Below are positions 11,097 to 23,700 of a DNA stretch of 64,000 bases, piece after piece (positions within the stretch are counted from its first letter, which is position 1; each line of letters begins with the position of its first letter). The notes beneath the pieces were generated by a model, which was given only the letters and a program-made list of their open reading frames with translations, did no database searches and was not told the origin of the DNA. This DNA is from Boswellia sacra (taxonomy: Eukaryota; Streptophyta; Magnoliopsida; Sapindales; Burseraceae): the NCBI GenBank assembly GCA_013180625.2, contig SNVD02006168.1, forward strand, positions 124,001 to 188,000, given 5' to 3'. Made by a program: the position numbers and the translations under genes.

Positions 11097-13651
11097 GTAG
11101 TGAAACCATCTTTCTCATGTTCTCTTGATGGATCTAGCCATGTCAAGGACATACAATGGACAAAGAAAACATAAAATTCTTTCCTTATTCTTTCAAATTT
11201 TGGGAAGCTATATAGTGGAGTTGTTGATGGTCCTCTTCAACATGTGATGGACAATGTTGATGCTGGTATGTTTTACCTGCTTGTCTTTCTCATAATATTT
11301 GGACATTTTCACTTATCAATGATTAGTTTTGTTGGACTCTTATTTGAACAATGCTTATCTCTATGATCATTTGATGGACATGTACACAGTTTGAGTTTGA
11401 ATATCTCTACATCCTCTGTTGTTTCCTCTTTATATATACATATATAATTTACTCTTATTGGTTTCATTTTTGTAGTATTAATTCCCATAGGAAAGCCCTT
11501 ATCTTATGCCAAACTGATTTCATGAACATGATGAATCATGCTCCCAGTCTGGAGCACTTGTTGAGCATGGTTTTCAAGAAAGATATAAAAAGATGCTTAT
11601 GTTATAGTTGAAAAGAGGTTTGATTTTTTCTTGTAATATTTTTAACTCTTGTTTCTCTTTGATTTTTCTTTGTCACAGTTGAATGGAGTGTAAAGGGAAA
11701 CTTTGTTGCTATGGCAAGAAAAAATATTCTTAGCATCCTGTCATCTAAATTCGAGGAAAGGTTATGCATATCGTTATCATTCAAGTCATGGATTGATGAT
11801 TCTGATGCTAACTGCAGTGTAGAAGGTAACACTAATTTTCAATTTATTGTATTTTTATTTTTATATGTCTAATTTTCAGAAAGGTCTCTCCCATATTGTT
11901 TTTCTTTCACTGTTTCCTAGATAGAAAGGAATCTTGGTATACTTTATGGATTGATTTTCGCTTGGTTTTTGAATGCCTATTCATTAATTTATCCTTCCAT
12001 TGAACTCCATTCAAGCATGTACTTGTGTCTTTTTTGTGTTTAGTGAACGTTTTGTGTTTGTAAGCTCTTGGTTTTATTGGGATTTTTCTTGGTTGTCAAA
12101 GCAATATGAAAGTGTGAAGAGGTGTTTATGAATGATAGTGGCTTATCAAAAAAAAGGAAATTGAAGTTCCAGTCATACTTTAAATAGAAATCTTTTTTTG
12201 TTAACATAAGTCTATTTCAAAACTTTTTGCATTATCTACTTCTGAAAGTACTTATTCAATGTTTGCATCAGTGGATTCTATCAAGTGGGTTCACTGTGAT
12301 TGTATTGTCGTCAGTTGTTTTCAATTGACTGAAGATGGGAAGGAGGAAAATTACCTTGTCCAAGTAATCAAAAGCAAAAGTGGCAAAATTACTGATGTGA
12401 GTAGCTATTTCCTGCACATTGATGGCCAAAAGATTTTTATTCCATTGAATATTGGTTGAACTTATTTTATTTTATTGTTGCCAATAATTTCTTCCAACTT
12501 GTATCATAGAGTGAAAGGCTAGATGTATTGTTGACCAAGTTTATTACTTGGAATAGAAAATTGCACTTGTCATGTTTTGTTTTCCAACTTCATAGTTGAA
12601 GCACTATTGTGTATTCCTAGGAATCAGGTTTACAAGAAATATAGACCAGCCACATAATTATGCTTTTATAATTTGTAGTAATCAACCTTTCCCTACTTGA
12701 TTGTTGATGAGCGAACTCCTTAACCTATCAAGCAATGCATGTGCAACCACTAATTATAGAGGGATCAATCTGGCATTTTTTGTTAATTTAATTCATTGCT
12801 GTGGCTGCATTAACCACTGTGATAATAACTTTTCTTATTCATCTCTGTTACTGTATCGCATGTTGATTTGAGGATATACTTTTTGTAGGCTTCTTCTAAC
12901 CCAGTTGTTCTATCCTTCTGCGATTTATTTGCTGGTTTAGTTGATGACATTGTGCCCTTTGGAACTGGACTTTATTTATTATTGAGCTACTTAGATCAAT
13001 GGTATGGTCTTATTACTTTCATATAATTGAACTTTTATTTCTTTGTTTAATTATTGTTCCTTTTTTAATGTTTGGCATTTGTGAATATTAAATTCATTTC
13101 AACTCCAGATCTGGTGCATACTTTTTATGTAGTTTGATTAATGATGTATGCCTGCATTTTTAGCAGTTAAATTATTTGGACTATATATACTACCTCAGAT
13201 AATTTAACGCAATGTCTAACCTTATGGTTTTTTTCTAAGAAAACACAGTTATGCTTAGTAGGGGAACGATGCAGTTTTGGCTGGTGAAATAAAATTAAGT
13301 CTCTTTTCTTGACTTTGCCAGCAATGTTTTCTAACTTTTATTCACTTGATTGTCAATTACTTTTTGTAGACTTGAGTTATGCAATGAGTAGGTCCTCTAT
13401 TATTTCCTTCTTTTGGGTAATATCCTTGAAAGTATTCTCTTATTAAGTTTCTGAACCCGCCAATTCATTGGTGATGGCAAAGTTAACTTCTTTTCTCGAT
13501 TTTAATTTCAGTGAGATTGCAATTACTATAAATAAAAAGAATACAGATCAGCATGTAATGTTGCTCAGTTGGTCCCTGGGTGACAGAGGGAATGGTGTTG
13601 ATGTTGTTGATATTGACCGAGATAATTGGCTTCCAAGGATTGAGCTTCAAG
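11097..13651 (+). pseudogene. NUP214-like nucleoporin gene fragment
   Basis: Five exon-like blocks, all with plausible AG/GT edges and consistent phases: 11097-11265 (VVKPSFSCSLDGSS...), 11679-11825 (VEWSVKGNFVAMARKNILSI...), 12272-12396 (VDSIKWVHCDCIVVSCFQLT...), 12889-13001 (ASSNPVVLSFCDLFAGLV...) and 13512-13651 (CEIAITINKKNTDQHVMLLS...WLPRIELQ). By family knowledge this is part of the N-terminal beta-propeller of plant NUP214 (LNO1), a cytoplasmic-side nuclear pore protein involved in mRNA export. Block 1 has an in-frame TAA (11172-11174), and start, first exons and the long FG-repeat part are absent. So this is a fragment, with introns retained. It might be transcribed, but it cannot encode the nucleoporin. 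Confidence 0.7.
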
Positions 13652-13889
13652 GTGCTTAAACTTGTATTCTATTCTAGACCTTTTGATGCAAATGGCCAAA
13701 TGAATGATTATAATTAGGAATAAAATTAAAATTTAGGGATTTCAATTTGACTTGGATGTTAGTGAAGTGATTTGGATGTTGTAGTTCATGTGGTGCTTAA
13801 TTTGAATATTTTGATTTGAGAGCATCATTTGATTTTCTACTGTGTTTTGGCATTGAATGTTATTAAATTGAAAAAATTTTCTACTATTA

Positions 13890-14140
13890 CAAAATCATAT
13901 TTATCGTTCAAAAAGTGCCAAATATGACAAAATTCAAAAAAGTTAATTGTTACAAAACCATATTTATCGTTCAAAAAGTGCCAAATATGACAAAATTCAA
14001 AAAGGTTAATCGTTACAAAACCATATTTATCGTTCAAAAAGCGTCAAATATAACAAAATTTAAAAAAGTTAACCGTTACAAATCCATATTTATCGGACAA
14101 AAAGCGATAAATATGTTGCAATTCAAAAATGTTTACGACC
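13890..14140. repeat. ~63 bp tandem repeats within a probable DNA-transposon remnant
   Basis: Four units of about 62-63 bp, recognisable by ATATTTATCG at 13897, 13960, 14023 and 14085, each with AAATATGACAAAATTCAAAAA-like sequence. The following 190 bp (to about 14330) hold inverted CGCCAAATAT/ATATTTGGCG motifs and end near CTTGTGG, which reversed resembles a decayed CACTA-type terminus (CCACAAGAAAAAC). No target duplication was identified. Confidence 0.6.
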
Positions 14141-14330
14141 TACCAAATTTGACAATAAAAAGTGATAAATATGACATTTTTTCTACAATATTTATGTTAT
14201 TATACTTAGCGCTTTTATGTGAGAAATATGGTTATAAATATATTTGGCGTTTTGACCTACCGTCAAATAGACTATATTTGGCGGTGCCATTGGTATCGTT
14301 TTTTTGACCGCCAAATATGAGAGTTTTTCT

Positions 14331-15096
14331 TGTGGTTTATTTTCATTTTTTTTCTTATCCAATAATAGCTTATCAACTTAGGTTGTATAAAAAATGGTTG
14401 TAGATGTAGCAGTATCCCTAATTTAATAAAAATATAATCGTAATCTTGAAATATTTTCAAACAATCTTTATTAAAACTAATATTGAATCGTAAATCCTTT
14501 TACAGTAACCTGAATTATATTATTTGATATTAATGGTATTTGACTTTTTTCTTTCTTCAATTTAACCTTTAATTAAATAATTATTTGATCTAGTGTTTGA
14601 TTTTTTTTAATATTCTTTCATCTCTTAAGAGTTTAAAAAATAATATCACGGATGAAAAAAAAATATTGAGGATTTAAAAGTAAAAAAATTGTCTCCTTTA
14701 CATTACTAAATTTTTCAATCAATTAAGTTGTTTCTTAGTTTTAGCCTTTGAAAGAGAATAGATAATTGCGCTAAATGTATAGAATTGGCTAAAAGATAAA
14801 AGAGAAAGAAAGATAGAATGGATCTTGATTAATTTGAGAGAAAACACAGCGGGATAAGAATGAAAGATGGAGGAAATTGGCCTGGGAGAGAAGAGCAGTT
14901 AGGGAGAAAATAGGGGAAAGTAATTAAGATATATAAGGAGAAAAATATAAGTTTTTGTAAATTCAAGCAATTCAACATTAATTACCTATTTATTACAATT
15001 TTTATTATGTATTTACCTTTATCTAATTTTGAAATGGGGTTTAAAAAAATAAAAAAAAATGAGGGCTTAACAAAACTACTCTTGTAATAATTGGTA
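14331..15096. other. AT-rich spacer without recognised content
   Basis: Low-complexity A/T runs and purine-rich tracts (14800-14940). No gene, tRNA or element end is recognised. Confidence 0.5.
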
Positions 15097-15260
15097 AAGA
15101 TTTCCGAGCCCTCGGGTCTAAGGATGGCAATTTAACCTGTTGGGTCCGGGGCCCCGTTGTGGTTCGTAAAAATGGCCCCGCCCCAAAACTAGTTTTGGGG
15201 TGGGTTCGGGTTTGAGTCCAACCCCTTGAACCGTTGACCCGCCCCGCAAAATATAGGGTA
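15097..15260. repeat. GC-rich repeat-like segment with 20-bp perfect palindrome
   Basis: A short GC-rich island in AT-rich surroundings. It contains the perfect palindrome CCCCAAAACTAGTTTTGGGG at 15181-15200 and flanking GGGGCCCC and CCCGCCCCGC strings. The phrase 'ggatggcaatttaacc' next to it resembles dispersed hAT-like/MITE sequences seen in plant genomes, by recollection only. Confidence 0.45.
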
Positions 15261-15636
15261 TATTTGTAAAATTTTAAAATTTTAGAACTGTTTAGTGATT
15301 TTTTAGTTTATATTTGTTAACTTTTTATATATGTGAATTCTTCATAATTTTACAAACAATTATCAAACGCCTTCCACTCTATAGTAAAAAAAACAAAATA
15401 AAATTAATTTAAGTACTTGCAATGGATTAGCTATTGCAATTAGAAAAGGTTAAGTTTTGCACAATGGAGAACTTTCTACAAATACTAACTACGCTTGCCT
15501 CACCATCTGTCGTGACGAATCTCTCTTCACTAAACTCTGAGACTTAATGATCATAAACCTTCAGCTTATTCAGTTTCACATTAAGGTGAGAAGCGATGAT
15601 CATAAACCTTTGGGTGATAGGTGGGTTACTTAGTTT

Positions 15637-15705
15637 TGGAGGATTCGAATGAACGGCTCTCTGCACCCAAAGCATATGCGCTGACCGAACTACGCTACAC
15701 AAGGA
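15637..15705 (-). tRNA. Degraded tRNA-Pro(UGG)-like sequence
   Basis: Read on the minus strand: TGTAGCGTAGTTCGGTCAGC-type D-arm, CTTTGGGTGCAGAG anticodon arm with UGG anticodon, and CATTCGAATCC in place of the T-arm consensus. The D-arm resembles plant mitochondrial trnP more than the nuclear gene. The acceptor stem does not pair and the T stem is lost, so it cannot be a working tRNA. It may be a mitochondrial insertion in the nucleus or the tRNA-derived head of a SINE. Confidence 0.4.
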
Positions 15706-16465
15706 AATACTCATGGAAAACTAGGAGAATGACACTAAATCATTGGTGAAGGAGGTAATCCTATCATAAGTCTTTTTCCCGTAGTCACCCATATGTATCT
15801 ACTTCAGTGTTTAAGCCAGTGTGGACAAGTTCCGAATTTAATGCCCTACGAATGTAGAAGGACATGGAGCCAGGGGGCTAAATAGTCATCACATTTTAGG
15901 CTAGACTACTGTCACAAGCTTAGAGATTTGCGCAGCACATTCGTACGACACTTAGACAACTTGATCGAAAGTTGCTAAGTAAGCCTAGTGATTTGCCTTC
16001 TCGCTCAAGGAGAAGAGAGGATTGTTGAGCCAAAGAGCTTTGTAGGCAAGAAGAGAAGAGATGAAAGATGGAGACAAGTATTGCTAAGGAAGAAAGCTTT
16101 ATGTTACTCAAGAGCTCTTTACAATGCTTTGCTTTGTATTTGCTTGGATTAGCTTGGATTAGCTTGGATGATTTATAAATGAGTATTGGAGGGGTTTATA
16201 TAGTGAACCACCTCTCAAATGAATGGCTAAGATCTAATGCATCTAAGGGTCCTAATTCACTCTCATCTACTAAATTATCTAGATATGTACAAAAGAGTAT
16301 TATCTACTAAATTATCTAGATAAATACAAGAGTAGATATATACAAGAGTATTCTAGAAACTTATCTTGCTAAAGAATTCTAGAAGATGGGCTTAGGCTTA
16401 GGCTTGGGCTTGCAAGCTTTCTAGAAGCTAGGCCAAGCCTCTAGGCATATTTGGCCACTCTAACA
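15706..16465 (-). repeat. LTR-like segment on the minus strand
   Basis: Minus-strand reading starts TGTTAGAGTGGCC at 16465, has a TATA-like TATATAAACCCC near 16203-16194, a direct repeat of GCTTGGATTA units (16143-16170) and then a leader-like stretch. This order resembles the start and promoter of an LTR. A short open frame (16111-15920, minus) starts with a hydrophobic segment but is not recognised. The far LTR end and target duplication were not found. Confidence 0.35.
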
Positions 16466-18811
16466 AGTAAATTGAGCGGGTCGTAACACTACGCTCCTGA
16501 TAGTGAGCTAATGAATTGGGGTTGCGCCTCCCATTGTTGCAACAAGAGATTCAAAACACCAGGAAGCGTCAAGGGATTTAAAACATAAAACATCGTGGGG
16601 TTTTAATAGGTGATTTAAAACACCGGTTGACAAGTCTTTGACAATAACAAATTTGAAGGAGTTTTTAAGTCTTAGGAGTTTTTGGTAATTTACATTTTAT
16701 ATATATTTTAAATTTAATAAAAATTAAACAAGGGGGGGGCTTAGAAAGAGATTCAATGGGGTTCAAATAACAAACACATCTTTTTATTTGTAAAGTGAAA
16801 TTTTGATAATAAGTTTGGCAAATTATTATTGTTATTGATATATTGTTATTGTATCATAAATGTTTTGGTATTTCAGGTTTCGAAGTTTCTCTAACAACGT
16901 TTCTTTTATGTGCCATTCTTACTTATGGCTTCTTAAGTTGACCGATCTTATCTTAGTCACCACATTTTTGCATAGTATACTTTGCAACGACTTAAATTTG
17001 GTGTATTGAGTGGTTTAGGCGGTTTTGGGGGTTTGCTCCTACTTGAGTAGAGATATTGCTAACTTTATTTTTGGAACTTGAACTTTTTTTGTTTTAGCTT
17101 TGGAGTGTATAATGGATTGTTTTATCCCTGATTGCAGACTTTATATGATAACTTATATGAATAAAGTTAGTTGATTTTCAATTTCGCATGCAGTATATCA
17201 AGTGTCCGATTTGGAGTGTTACAGGTTATTTATTTACCCTTTACTATGTGATTCATGTTTCTTTTTGCCAATTCCCAAATTTATTTTACAAGTTTTGATA
17301 TTTCTTTTACTAGCTTAATATTGATATAATCCTAGTTGAAGCTAGAGAGCATGCTCCTAGCTTCGAATCCCGAAAAATTATCTGCAATTTTAATTATTTT
17401 TATTATTTTTATTATTATATATAATTATTTTTGTAAATATTTTATTTTGAAATTTTGTTAACATGTATTTTAGTTTTAGTTTTTATATTTTTTTATGTTC
17501 CAATAACACACACACACACACCCAACCACCGTTCCAAGTTTTAATAGTGAATTATAATTCTAAGGACTAAAACTTTTATGAAATAGCCTCGAAATGGTCT
17601 TCTGTCATTATATAACCACTCAGAAGTTTGACGATTGTCACTTGAAGTTCGATCATGGCTTGACAACTGTACTTGGGTTTCAATGGGATTCGATGACTCG
17701 ACATTTTTTCTATTCTTTTGAACTGCGTCTTCAACCTTTGGCAATCCACCATTAAATCCCTGAAAATTTATCAACCATTATCAACCATCATCATGTTTAT
17801 TTGTAACACCAAAATCCCTAAATCCCTAAATCGCAACACCAAAGAAAAGATAAAATCGATTTCCAAATGCCTCTTCATTTCCTTGTAACAAGTAAATTGA
17901 GCGGGTCGTAACACTACGCTCCTGATAGTGAGCTAATGAATTGGGGTTGCGCCTCCCATTGTTGCAACAAGAGATTCAAAACACCAGGAAGCGTCAAGGG
18001 ATTTAAAACATAAAACATCGTGGGGTTTTAATAGGTGATTTAAAACACCGGTTGACAAGTCTTTGACAATAACAAATTTGAAGGAGTTTTTAAGTCTTAG
18101 GAGTTTTTGGTAATTTACATTTTATATATATTTTAAATTTAATAAAAATTAATAACAGGGGCTTAGAAAGAGATTCAATGGGGCTCAAATAACAAAACAC
18201 ATCTTTTTATTTGTAAAGTGAAATTTTGATAATAAGCTTGGCAAATTATTATTGTTATTGTATCATAAATGTTTTGTAAGTTATAGGTTTCGAAAGTTTC
18301 TCTAACATTTCTTTATGTGCACAGTCTTACATTATTGCTTATTAAGTTGACATCTTATCTTTAGTCACCAACATTTTTGCATAGTATACTTGCAAGACTT
18401 AAAATTTGGTGTATTGAGTGGTTAGAGCGGTTTTGGGGGATATTGCTCCTAGCTTGAGTAGAGATATTGCTACCTTGTATTTTGGAACTTGAACTTTTTT
18501 TGTTTTAGACTTTGGATTGTAATAATGAGATTGTTTTATCCCTTGATTGGCAGAACTTATATGGATAACTTATATGAATAAAGTTAGTTGAATTTCAATT
18601 TCGCATGCGTATATCACGTGTCAGATTTGGAGTGTTACAGTATAATTATTTACGCTTTAACTTATGTGATTCCATGTTTCATTTTTGCCATTCCCAAATT
18701 TATTTTACAAGTTTTGATATTTCTTTTACTAGCTTAATATTGATATAATCCTAGTTGAAGCTAGAGAGCATGCTCCTAGCTTTGAATCCCGAAAAATTAT
18801 TTGCAATTTTA

Positions 18812-18843
<32 letters not shown>

Positions 18844-20242
18844 TATTTTTGTAAATATTTTATTTTGAAATTTTGTTAACATGTATTTTAGTTTTAGTTT
18901 TTATATTTTTTTATGTTCCAATAACACACACACACATACCCAACCACCGTTCCAAGTTTTAATAGTGAATTATAATTCTAAGGACTAAAACTTTTATGAA
19001 ATAGCCTCGAAATGGTCTTCTGTCATTATATAACCACTCAGAAGTTTGACGATTGTCACTTGAAGTTCGATCATGGCTTGACAACTGTACTTGGGTTTCA
19101 ATGGGATTCGATGACTCGACATTTTTTCTATTCTTTTGAACTGCGTCTTCAACCTTTGGCAATCCACCATTAAATCCCTGAAAATTTATCAACCATTATC
19201 AACCATCATCATGTTTATTTGTAACACCAAAATCCCTAAATCCCTAAATCGCAACACCAAAGAAAAGATAAAATCGATTTCCAAATGCCTCTTCATTTCC
19301 TTGTAACAAGTAAATTGAGCGGGTCGTAACACTACGCTCCTGATAGTGAGCTAATGAATTGGGGTTGCGCCTCCCATTGTTGCAACAAGAGATTCAAAAC
19401 ACCAGGAAGCGTCAAGGGATTTAAAACATAAAACATCGTGGGGTTTTAATAGGTGATTTAAAACACCGGTTGAAAGTCTTTGACAATAACAAATTTGAAG
19501 GAGTTTTTAAGTCTTAGGAGTTTTTGGTAATTTACATTTTATATATATTTTAAATTTAATAAAAATTAATAACAGGGGCTTAGAAAGAGATTCAATGGGG
19601 CTCAAATAACAAAACACATCTTTTTATTTGTAAAGTGAAATTTTGATAATAAGTTTGGCAAATTATTATTGTTATTGATATATTGTTATTGTATCATAAA
19701 TGTTTTGTAAGTTATAGGTTTCGAAAGTTTCTCTAACGTTTCTTTATGTGCACATTCTTACGTTATTGCTTATTAAGTTGACATCTTATCTTTAGTCACC
19801 AACATTTTTGCATAGTATACTTGCAAGACTTAAAATTTGGTGTATTGAGTGGTTAGAGCGGTTTTGGGGGATATTGCTCCTAGCTTGAGTAGAGATATTG
19901 CTACCTTGTATTTTGGAACTTGAACTTTTTTTGTTTTAGACTTTGGATTGTAATAATGAGATTGTTTTATCCCTTGATTGGCAGAACTTATATGGATAAC
20001 TTATATGAATAAAGTTAGTTGAATTTCAATTTCGCATGCGTATATCACGTGTCAGATTTGGAGTGTTACAGTATAATTATTTACGCTTTAACTTATGTGA
20101 TTCCATGTTTCATTTTTGCCATTCCCAAATTTATTTTACAAGTTTTGATATTTCTTTTACTAGCTTAATATTGATATAATCCTAGTTGAAGCTAGAGAGC
20201 ATGCTCCTAGCTTTGAATCCCGAAAAATTATTTGCAATTTTA

Positions 20243-20274
<32 letters not shown>

Positions 20275-20734
20275 TATTTTTGTAAATATTTTATTTTGAA
20301 ATTTTGTTAACATGTATTTTAGTTTTAGTTTTTATATTTGTTTATGTTCCAATAACACACACACACATACCCAACCACCGTTCCAAGTTTTAATAGTGAA
20401 TTATAATTCTAAGGACTAAAACTTTTATGAAATAGCCTCGAAATGGTCTTCTGTCATTATATAACCACTCAGAAGTTTGACGATTGTCACTTGAAGTTCG
20501 ATCATGGCTTGACAACTGTACTTGGGTTTCAATGGGATTCGATGACTCGACATTTTTTCTATTCTTTTGAACTGCGTCTTCAACCTTTGGCAATCCACCA
20601 TTAAATCCCTGAAAATTTATCAACCATTATCAACCATCATCATGTTTATTTGTAACACCAAAATCCCTAAATCCCTAAATCGCAACACCAAAGAAAAGAT
20701 AAAATCGATTTCCAAATGCCTCTTCATTTCCTTG
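16461..20734. repeat. Tandem triplication of a ~1.42-kb unit
   Basis: Three head-to-tail copies start with TAACAAGTAAATTGAGCGGG at 16461, 17886 and 19304 (periods 1425, 1418 and about 1431). Copies 2 and 3 are almost identical. Copy 1 is nearly identical at its ends but carries many small indels in 16870-17290. Each unit contains a TGTAACACC (17812, 19220, 20651) and a GTGTTACA (ending about 17221, 18639, 20070), the inverted termini common on Ty3/gypsy-type LTRs, plus a GAATAAAG signal upstream of GTGTTACA. So the array may be LTRs alternating with ~580-bp internal spacers, as in tandem TRIM/solo-LTR arrays. No TSD was found. Confidence 0.85.
17541..17774 (-). other. Conserved 77-codon frame, repeated in all three units
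   Basis: Identical open frames occur at 17774-17541, 19192-18959 and 20623-20390 (minus). The frame follows a TTTTCAG acceptor-like sequence and reads GFNGGLPKVEDAVQKN... NRKNVESSNPIETQ..., ending with RRPFRGYFIKVLVLR. The polar composition looks protein-like and may be a captured exon of an unidentified gene. Identity among copies can come from recent duplication alone, so it is not evidence of selection. Confidence 0.3.
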
Positions 20735-23700
20735 TTTATGCCTCCAAAACGTGATCTCCACTTTTTGTTTCTACATTGCAAACCTTTCATCTATTCTATT
20801 ACCTTAATCTTTTATCTTCTCTCAATCTTCAACAGCTTGAATGTGAGTTCAAATCGAAGAGAAGGTTCAAATTGAAGAGAAGGAAAATGGAATGATTATG
20901 GTTTGGTGATGATGAGTTTGATTTTGATTGAAATGAAATGAGGGCATTGTAGTAAGTTCATGCTTGGAGGGTATGGGTATGAAAACCTTTTGTCTTGGAG
21001 GCTATGTTTTAAAAGGCCCCCAAAATAGGGGCTAAATGTGTAAATTTCCTTTAAAATTATCATTTAAAAAATGATAAAATTTAAAAAAATAATTTTTTTT
21101 TGTATCCGGGTTCAATATGGGCAATTGAATAATCCAGACTTGTCACATATCCGAAAATAAAAAATTGAAAAGAAAATTATAAATCTGGGGCCTTTTTTTT
21201 TGTGTAGACCTAGGGTGAATACCACCCTCCCTAACTTCGCATCTTGTTAGGCAGAAAAGGGTAGCTATCATCCTCTTTTCTAATGAATTATATAGTCTTA
21301 CGATTTTATCGACTAATAAAATTATCAACTTATATATATATATATATAGTTGAAAACATCATAAATCAATTTAAAAGCCAGATTTCCTCAAGTATACAGA
21401 ATGGAAATCCTAAATTAAATTCATTATAGGGCTTTCTGTATATCCTTTAGAATATGCCATGTTGCCACTTGGACACGAACCAAGATGTTTTATCACTGCT
21501 TTTGACATCCTTAGATATATTAGACTAAGAAAGTGAAGTAAAAAATTTTGGCAATCTTGTGAACTAATGAAAAATATTGACAAAAAGTTGTGGTTTGGTA
21601 ATCAATATTTAAATGGGATAATATTAAGAGTAATGTTACACATACAACTCATTTACAACCAATTTTTCGTACAATCTGAGTTGACAAAATGTCAATGAAT
21701 GTATAAAAAATAAAAATAAATGAAAATGATTAAGTCATATGACATAGTAATTATCTATCCATTAATAGTTTGCCAACTTAGCTTGTAAGAAAGGTTGGTT
21801 ATAGATGAGTTATAGGTCTAATATTACTCTATCAATAAGTATCCTGAAGTTTTAGCTTCATTTTAAGTGGAGAACGACTATACATTTTGCATCAATTATA
21901 TTTTGAAGTTATTCGTTTTTCTTCAAACATACCCCTAAAAATGATAATTTGAGAGGTTAAAATAATGATTTAAAGACAACTTCAGAGATGTGATTGATGA
22001 AAATATATAGTGATTCTCTACTTAAAATTAATCTAAAACTCAAGTGTACTTATATAATTTTTTTCATTTAAATCAATGATTTTATAAAAATTTCAGATTT
22101 TATTTCTCAAAAGTTTGGCTGGGCTCCAACCCAGCCCAGCCGACATTAAGCCATGCTCCTGTAAATGATGCGTTAATATATTGATACATGTTTCGACGGA
22201 TCAAACGAATATAACCTTATTCATTAAATTTCCAAAAGGGTAATTTCATAAAGGTCTACTTGATTTTTTTTTTTTAATTTTTCTTTTTACATGTGAAATT
22301 TAAACATCATTCCAAGGCCGTTACAAACAATAGTTTAAATCTATCAGCTTTGAAATTGAAGGTATAAGCTTTACACATTGTTGACATTATTATTATTATT
22401 ATTATTATTTAATAACCAAATAAAACTGTGAAATTTGTTTTATATGTCGAATATACATGTAGAAGTATTATTTCTTTTTACCCAAGCTTGCCCTGTGTAA
22501 TTAAATGTACGTTAAATACAAACGTACATTCGAGCATTTAAGAACAAAGATTTATTCGTTAAAATAGTATTGTATCCAATTATAGTCTGTTACATATACA
22601 AACAAAATCTTTGATAATAAATGAAAATATATAATATATTTCGTAATTGACATTTTGGTACATGGAACACGGAATAAACTTTCACAAAACCGTCACAAAG
22701 TGAGACGGTCCAAGTGTTGACTGTCGATATCAGAGAAGCAGGAGAAAGAGCCGTGGAAGAAATTAAGAGGTAGAAATAAACTGAAAAACAAGGAAAAGCA
22801 CGTCACAGCCAATCATGAGCCGCCACGTAGATTTGACAACTTTGTTAATATATATTGGGTTGTGCCAAATCGATGGTCCTTGTTTTGTTCGGATGCTTCT
22901 CCTAACTTGAAGCCTTAGAACACCTCTACAGAGAATGAGTCGTAAAGCTACTTCCACGTCCACACCCTCACCCAATTCAAACTCAACCGCATAAAATGTC
23001 TCCTGATACTCAACTTAACCAAACAAAATTAGGCATCCATATATATAATACTTTGATTCCATAGTTTTTAATAAATGAAAATTAAAAATATATATTTTTT
23101 CAAAATTTATATTTGCATCCTCTTAAATTATATTTCCTTGTAAGATGACGTTCACTGAAACGTTAACAACTTACTCACCAACCAAAAAGGTTGAATAAAC
23201 AAATCAAAAAATTAGTCTTAACCTACCCTACCCGTGATTGAAGTCCTTGATTTTTTATTTTTAATTATTGAAGAAACATTGTAGTGGGCGTCCAAACAAA
23301 TCAAACGAACACTGACGCCGTTGATCATCTGGCAACTAACTATCGTTACCTCAAACGTCATCAGTAACTGCAATCCAACGGCGAACCGTCAACATCTCAC
23401 CAACCCTATCACTTCTCTATGTCAAAATTGCAGCTTTTCGTTAACACGTGACCCCAGGTGTTTTTACTCATCACCACGTGTTTCACCTAGATTTTTTCAA
23501 CCACAATTTCATGCAATGACAATTATAACCATTCCCTTCTAACTATAATCTGTATTGGAGGCGAGGCGATCGAGCGTGAACCATTTATACGTTACAAATA
23601 CATGTTATAAATATCTTATAAATAATAAATAAATATGTTATATAATGTCATTATATCACATCGGGAGATTTACAAATGAGATGATATTACCTATTCTTAG

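Noticed and set aside
22763..22975. Minus-strand 70-codon frame in the OTU upstream region
   Set aside because: No similarity, no splice or promoter context; compatible with chance.
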